Part shown: one piece after another, positions 6,254 through 7,407 of the stretch
How positions within the stretch are numbered: position 1 is the first letter of the stretch
Layout of the letters: each line of letters begins with the position of its first letter
Assembly (NCBI GenBank): GCA_900556795.1
Contig: USQD01000091.1
Span: 1 to 7,407 of the forward strand
Source of the DNA: an uncultured Prevotella sp.
Lineage (GTDB): Bacteria > Bacteroidota > Bacteroidia > Bacteroidales > Bacteroidaceae
Direction of reading: 5' to 3'
DNA: 7,407 nt
Translations under genes and position numbers: made by a program
The notes under the pieces: model-generated
Seen by the model: only the letters and a program-made list of their open reading frames with translations
Database searches by the model: none
Told to the model about the DNA's origin: nothing

Positions 6254-7099
6254 ATGAACAGAAAAGAACTTGTAGAGCAGATTTTCGCCAAGAAGAGTTT
6301 CTTGTGCGTAGGTCTTGACACAGATATCAATAAGTTGCCTAAGTGCATCACAGAGGATGAAGAAATCCAGGGCGCAGAAGCCGAGATGATGTTTAAGTTC
6401 AACCAGGCTATCATCGACGCAACCGCTCCTTACTGTGTGGCTTACAAGCCAAACCTGGCTTTCTATGAGAGCCGTGGCATTGACGGCATGATTGCCTTCG
6501 AGAACACCATCAAGTATCTCAAGAGCCACTATCCAAACCACTTCATCATCGCTGATGCAAAGCGTGGCGATATCGGCAACACATCCAAGATGTACGCCCA
6601 GACTTTCTTCGAGGAGTATAATCTCGATTCTGTAACCGTAGCTCCTTACATGGGCGAGGATTCTGTCAAGCCATTCCTCGAGTATGAGGGCAAGTGGGTC
6701 ATCCTTCTGGCTTTGACCAGCAACAAGGGTAGCCACGACTTCCAGCTCACAGAGGACAAGGAAGGCGAGCGCCTCTTCGAGAAGGTGCTGAAGAAGAGCC
6801 AGGAATGGGGCAACGACGAGAACATGATGTACGTAGTAGGTGCTACTCAGGGTCAGATGTTCGAGGACATCCGCAAGGTAGCTCCTAACCACTTCCTTCT
6901 CGTACCAGGTGTAGGTGCCCAAGGTGGTAGCCTCCAGGAGGTTTGCAAGTATGGCATCATCAAGGATTGCGGTCTGCTCGTCAACTCATCTCGCGGCATC
7001 ATCTACGCCAGCAACGGTGAGGACTTCGCAGAGGTAGCAGGCCAGAAGGCAAAGGAATTGCAGGAAGAAATGGCAGCAGAGCTTGCCAAGCTGGGCTAA
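6254..7099 (+). CDS. pyrF: Orotidine-5'-phosphate decarboxylase (type 2)
   Basis: PyrF decarboxylates OMP to UMP, the last step of de novo pyrimidine synthesis. The 281-aa protein belongs to the longer, type-2 subfamily (about 270-280 aa) rather than the roughly 235-aa type 1. Key features are [11 protein letters not shown] at 19-29 with the conserved aspartate D22, the substrate lysine in [10 protein letters not shown] (K65), the catalytic DxKxxD motif [12 protein letters not shown] at 99-110 (D101, K103, D106), [25 protein letters not shown], and the phosphate-binding [10 protein letters not shown] near the C-terminus. ATG 6254 has an A-rich leader and no Shine-Dalgarno of its own. It is separated from prfA by 192 nt of repeats, so it may be transcribed or regulated separately, although I find no full promoter motif in that gap. 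The gene is complete. Confidence 0.97.
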   Translation: MNRKELVEQIFAKKSFLCVGLDTDINKLPKCITEDEEIQGAEAEMMFKFNQAIIDATAPYCVAYKPNLAFYESRGIDGMIAFENTIKYLKSHYPNHFIIADAKRGDIGNTSKMYAQTFFEEYNLDSVTVAPYMGEDSVKPFLEYEGKWVILLALTSNKGSHDFQLTEDKEGERLFEKVLKKSQEWGNDENMMYVVGATQGQMFEDIRKVAPNHFLLVPGVGAQGGSLQEVCKYGIIKDCGLLVNSSRGIIYASNGEDFAEVAGQKAKELQEEMAAELAKLG

Positions 7100-7102
7100 G
7101 CC

Positions 7103-7138
7103 TCCCGCCAGGTATCCCGCTAGGCGTCCCGGCGGATT
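7103..7138 (+). repeat. Imperfect 12-bp periodic repeat after pyrF
   Basis: Three 12-nt steps start at 7103, 7115 and 7127, reading TCCCGCCAGGTA, TCCCGCTAGGCG and TCCCGGCGGATT. The third runs into the palindrome that follows. The first two units share 9 of 12 bases. This may be part of the same repeat element as the palindromes downstream. Confidence 0.4.
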
Positions 7139-7194
7139 TGAAATCCGCCGTAAAAAAAGGTTCGACCTATTAAACCGGGGGATTTGCAATCCCC
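7130..7194 (+). repeat. Pair of REP-like palindromes downstream of pyrF
   Basis: The first palindrome has 10-bp arms, CGGCGGATTT at 7130-7139 and AAATCCGCCG at 7141-7150, about one central base. The second has 7-bp arms, GGGGATT at 7178-7184 and AATCCCC at 7188-7194, about TGC. Both share the ATTTG(A/C)AAT core with G/C outer arms, so they look like variants of one element. Between them, AGGT-TCG-ACCT at 7158-7168 is a minor stem. Neither palindrome has a U-tract on either strand. I recall GGATTTG(A/C)AATCC palindromes as common intergenic repeats in Bacteroidetes; this was not checked. Confidence 0.75.
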
Positions 7195-7207
7195 ACCAAA
7201 AATAAGA

Positions 7208-7252
7208 TTTTAGGCGCAAAGTATCTTGAAAAAGACGCTTTGCGCCTTAAAA
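7208..7252 (+). terminator. Long stem-loop with GAAA tetraloop, possible transcript end of pyrF
   Basis: AGGCGCAAAG at 7212-7221 pairs perfectly with CTTTGCGCCT at 7238-7247. Outside it TTTT 7208-7211 can pair with AAAA 7249-7252 across one bulged T. Inside it, TCTT 7224-7227 pairs with AAGA 7232-7235 around a GAAA loop, with a small 2x2 internal loop between. It is the strongest hairpin in the 237-nt region after pyrF. It lacks a downstream U-tract on the + strand, so terminator function is inferred from position and stability only; a structured repeat or RNA is also possible. Confidence 0.4.
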
Positions 7253-7319
7253 ATACCTATTTGTTGGCGAAAAAAGCAAAATATTACAAAAGAATGACGA
7301 GAATCTAAATTTATTTTGT

Positions 7320-7327
7320 TATTTTTG
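7320..7327 (+). promoter_or_regulatory. Candidate -7 promoter box for a gene beyond the contig
   Basis: TATTTTTG matches the Bacteroidetes TAnnTTTG -7 box exactly and lies in A/T-rich DNA (7251-7336) that shows no gene. No TTTG is found 19-21 nt upstream, so only half of the promoter is supported. The genomic sequence stops about 9 nt later. Confidence 0.35.
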
Positions 7328-7336
7328 CAAACAAAA

Positions 7337-7407
7337 AGATCGGAAGAGCGTCGTGTAGGGAAAGAGTGTAGATCTCGGTGGTCGCCGTATCATTAAAAAA
7401 AAAAAAA
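7337..7407 (+). other. Illumina TruSeq adapter plus poly-A: sequencing artefact
   Basis: Positions 7337-7394 match, base for base as I know it, the reverse complement of the 58-nt TruSeq universal (P5) adapter. It begins AGATCGGAAGAGCGTCGTG, contains the read-2 trimming sequence and ends in GTATCATT. The 13 A at 7395-7407 are what a sequencer reports after running off the end of the adapter. This stretch is not genomic DNA and should be trimmed; the first A at 7337 could also be the A-tail of the insert. Confidence 0.98.

Noticed and set aside
6209..6922. Antisense open frame (237 codons) opposite pyrF
   Set aside because: Shadow of pyrF, with no recognisable motif and no promoter seen.
7395..7407. 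Poly-A tail as a biological signal
   Set aside because: It follows a complete sequencing adapter and is therefore run-off base calling.

Overview
The window is a contig end from a Bacteroidales bacterium, most likely Prevotella/Segatella-like. This rests on three things: protein style (a long PurM of the Bacteroidetes type, MenG ending in [10 protein letters not shown], a YbeZ-type PhoH), start codons preceded by A/T-rich sequence rather than Shine-Dalgarno motifs, and an exact Bacteroidetes-type promoter (TTTG, 20-nt spacer, TAnnTTTG) ahead of the first gene. Genus is inferred from overall feel, not from a search.

Seven housekeeping genes lie head to tail on the + strand: a PhoH-family ATPase (118-1104), purC (1184-2134), ubiE/menG (2141-2875), aroE (2904-3650), purM (3767-4933), prfA (4952-6061) and pyrF (6254-7099). 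purC-ubiE-aroE are tightly packed (gaps of 6 and 28 nt), as are purM-prfA (17 nt). They cover two de novo purine steps, the last step of UMP synthesis, shikimate synthesis (feeding chorismate), the last methylation of menaquinone (itself chorismate-derived), translation termination, and an RNA-metabolism ATPase. No gene looks broken or horizontally acquired. The annotated start of two genes can be improved: PhoH to TTG 118 and PurM to ATG 3767.

The intergenic DNA is the more unusual part. It holds four in-phase heptamers (R-TTCAAA) just before purC; a 60-nt imperfect hairpin between aroE and purM; a REP-like cluster of three GCCC/GGGC hairpins after prfA; and, directly after that, a perfect 26-bp tandem duplication in which each copy carries GGAG plus ATG, so that a 9-codon and a 4-codon mini-ORF overlap by ATGA ahead of pyrF. 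After pyrF come two related palindromes with an ATTTGNAAT core and a long stem capped by a GAAA tetraloop.

The last 71 bases are not biological. Positions 7337-7394 match the reverse complement of the Illumina TruSeq universal (P5) adapter, followed by 13 A. The genomic sequence ends at about 7336, just after a -7 promoter box for a gene that is not in the contig. I see no undescribed defence, mobile or biosynthetic system here; the candidates for novelty are the repeat elements and the pyrF leader.
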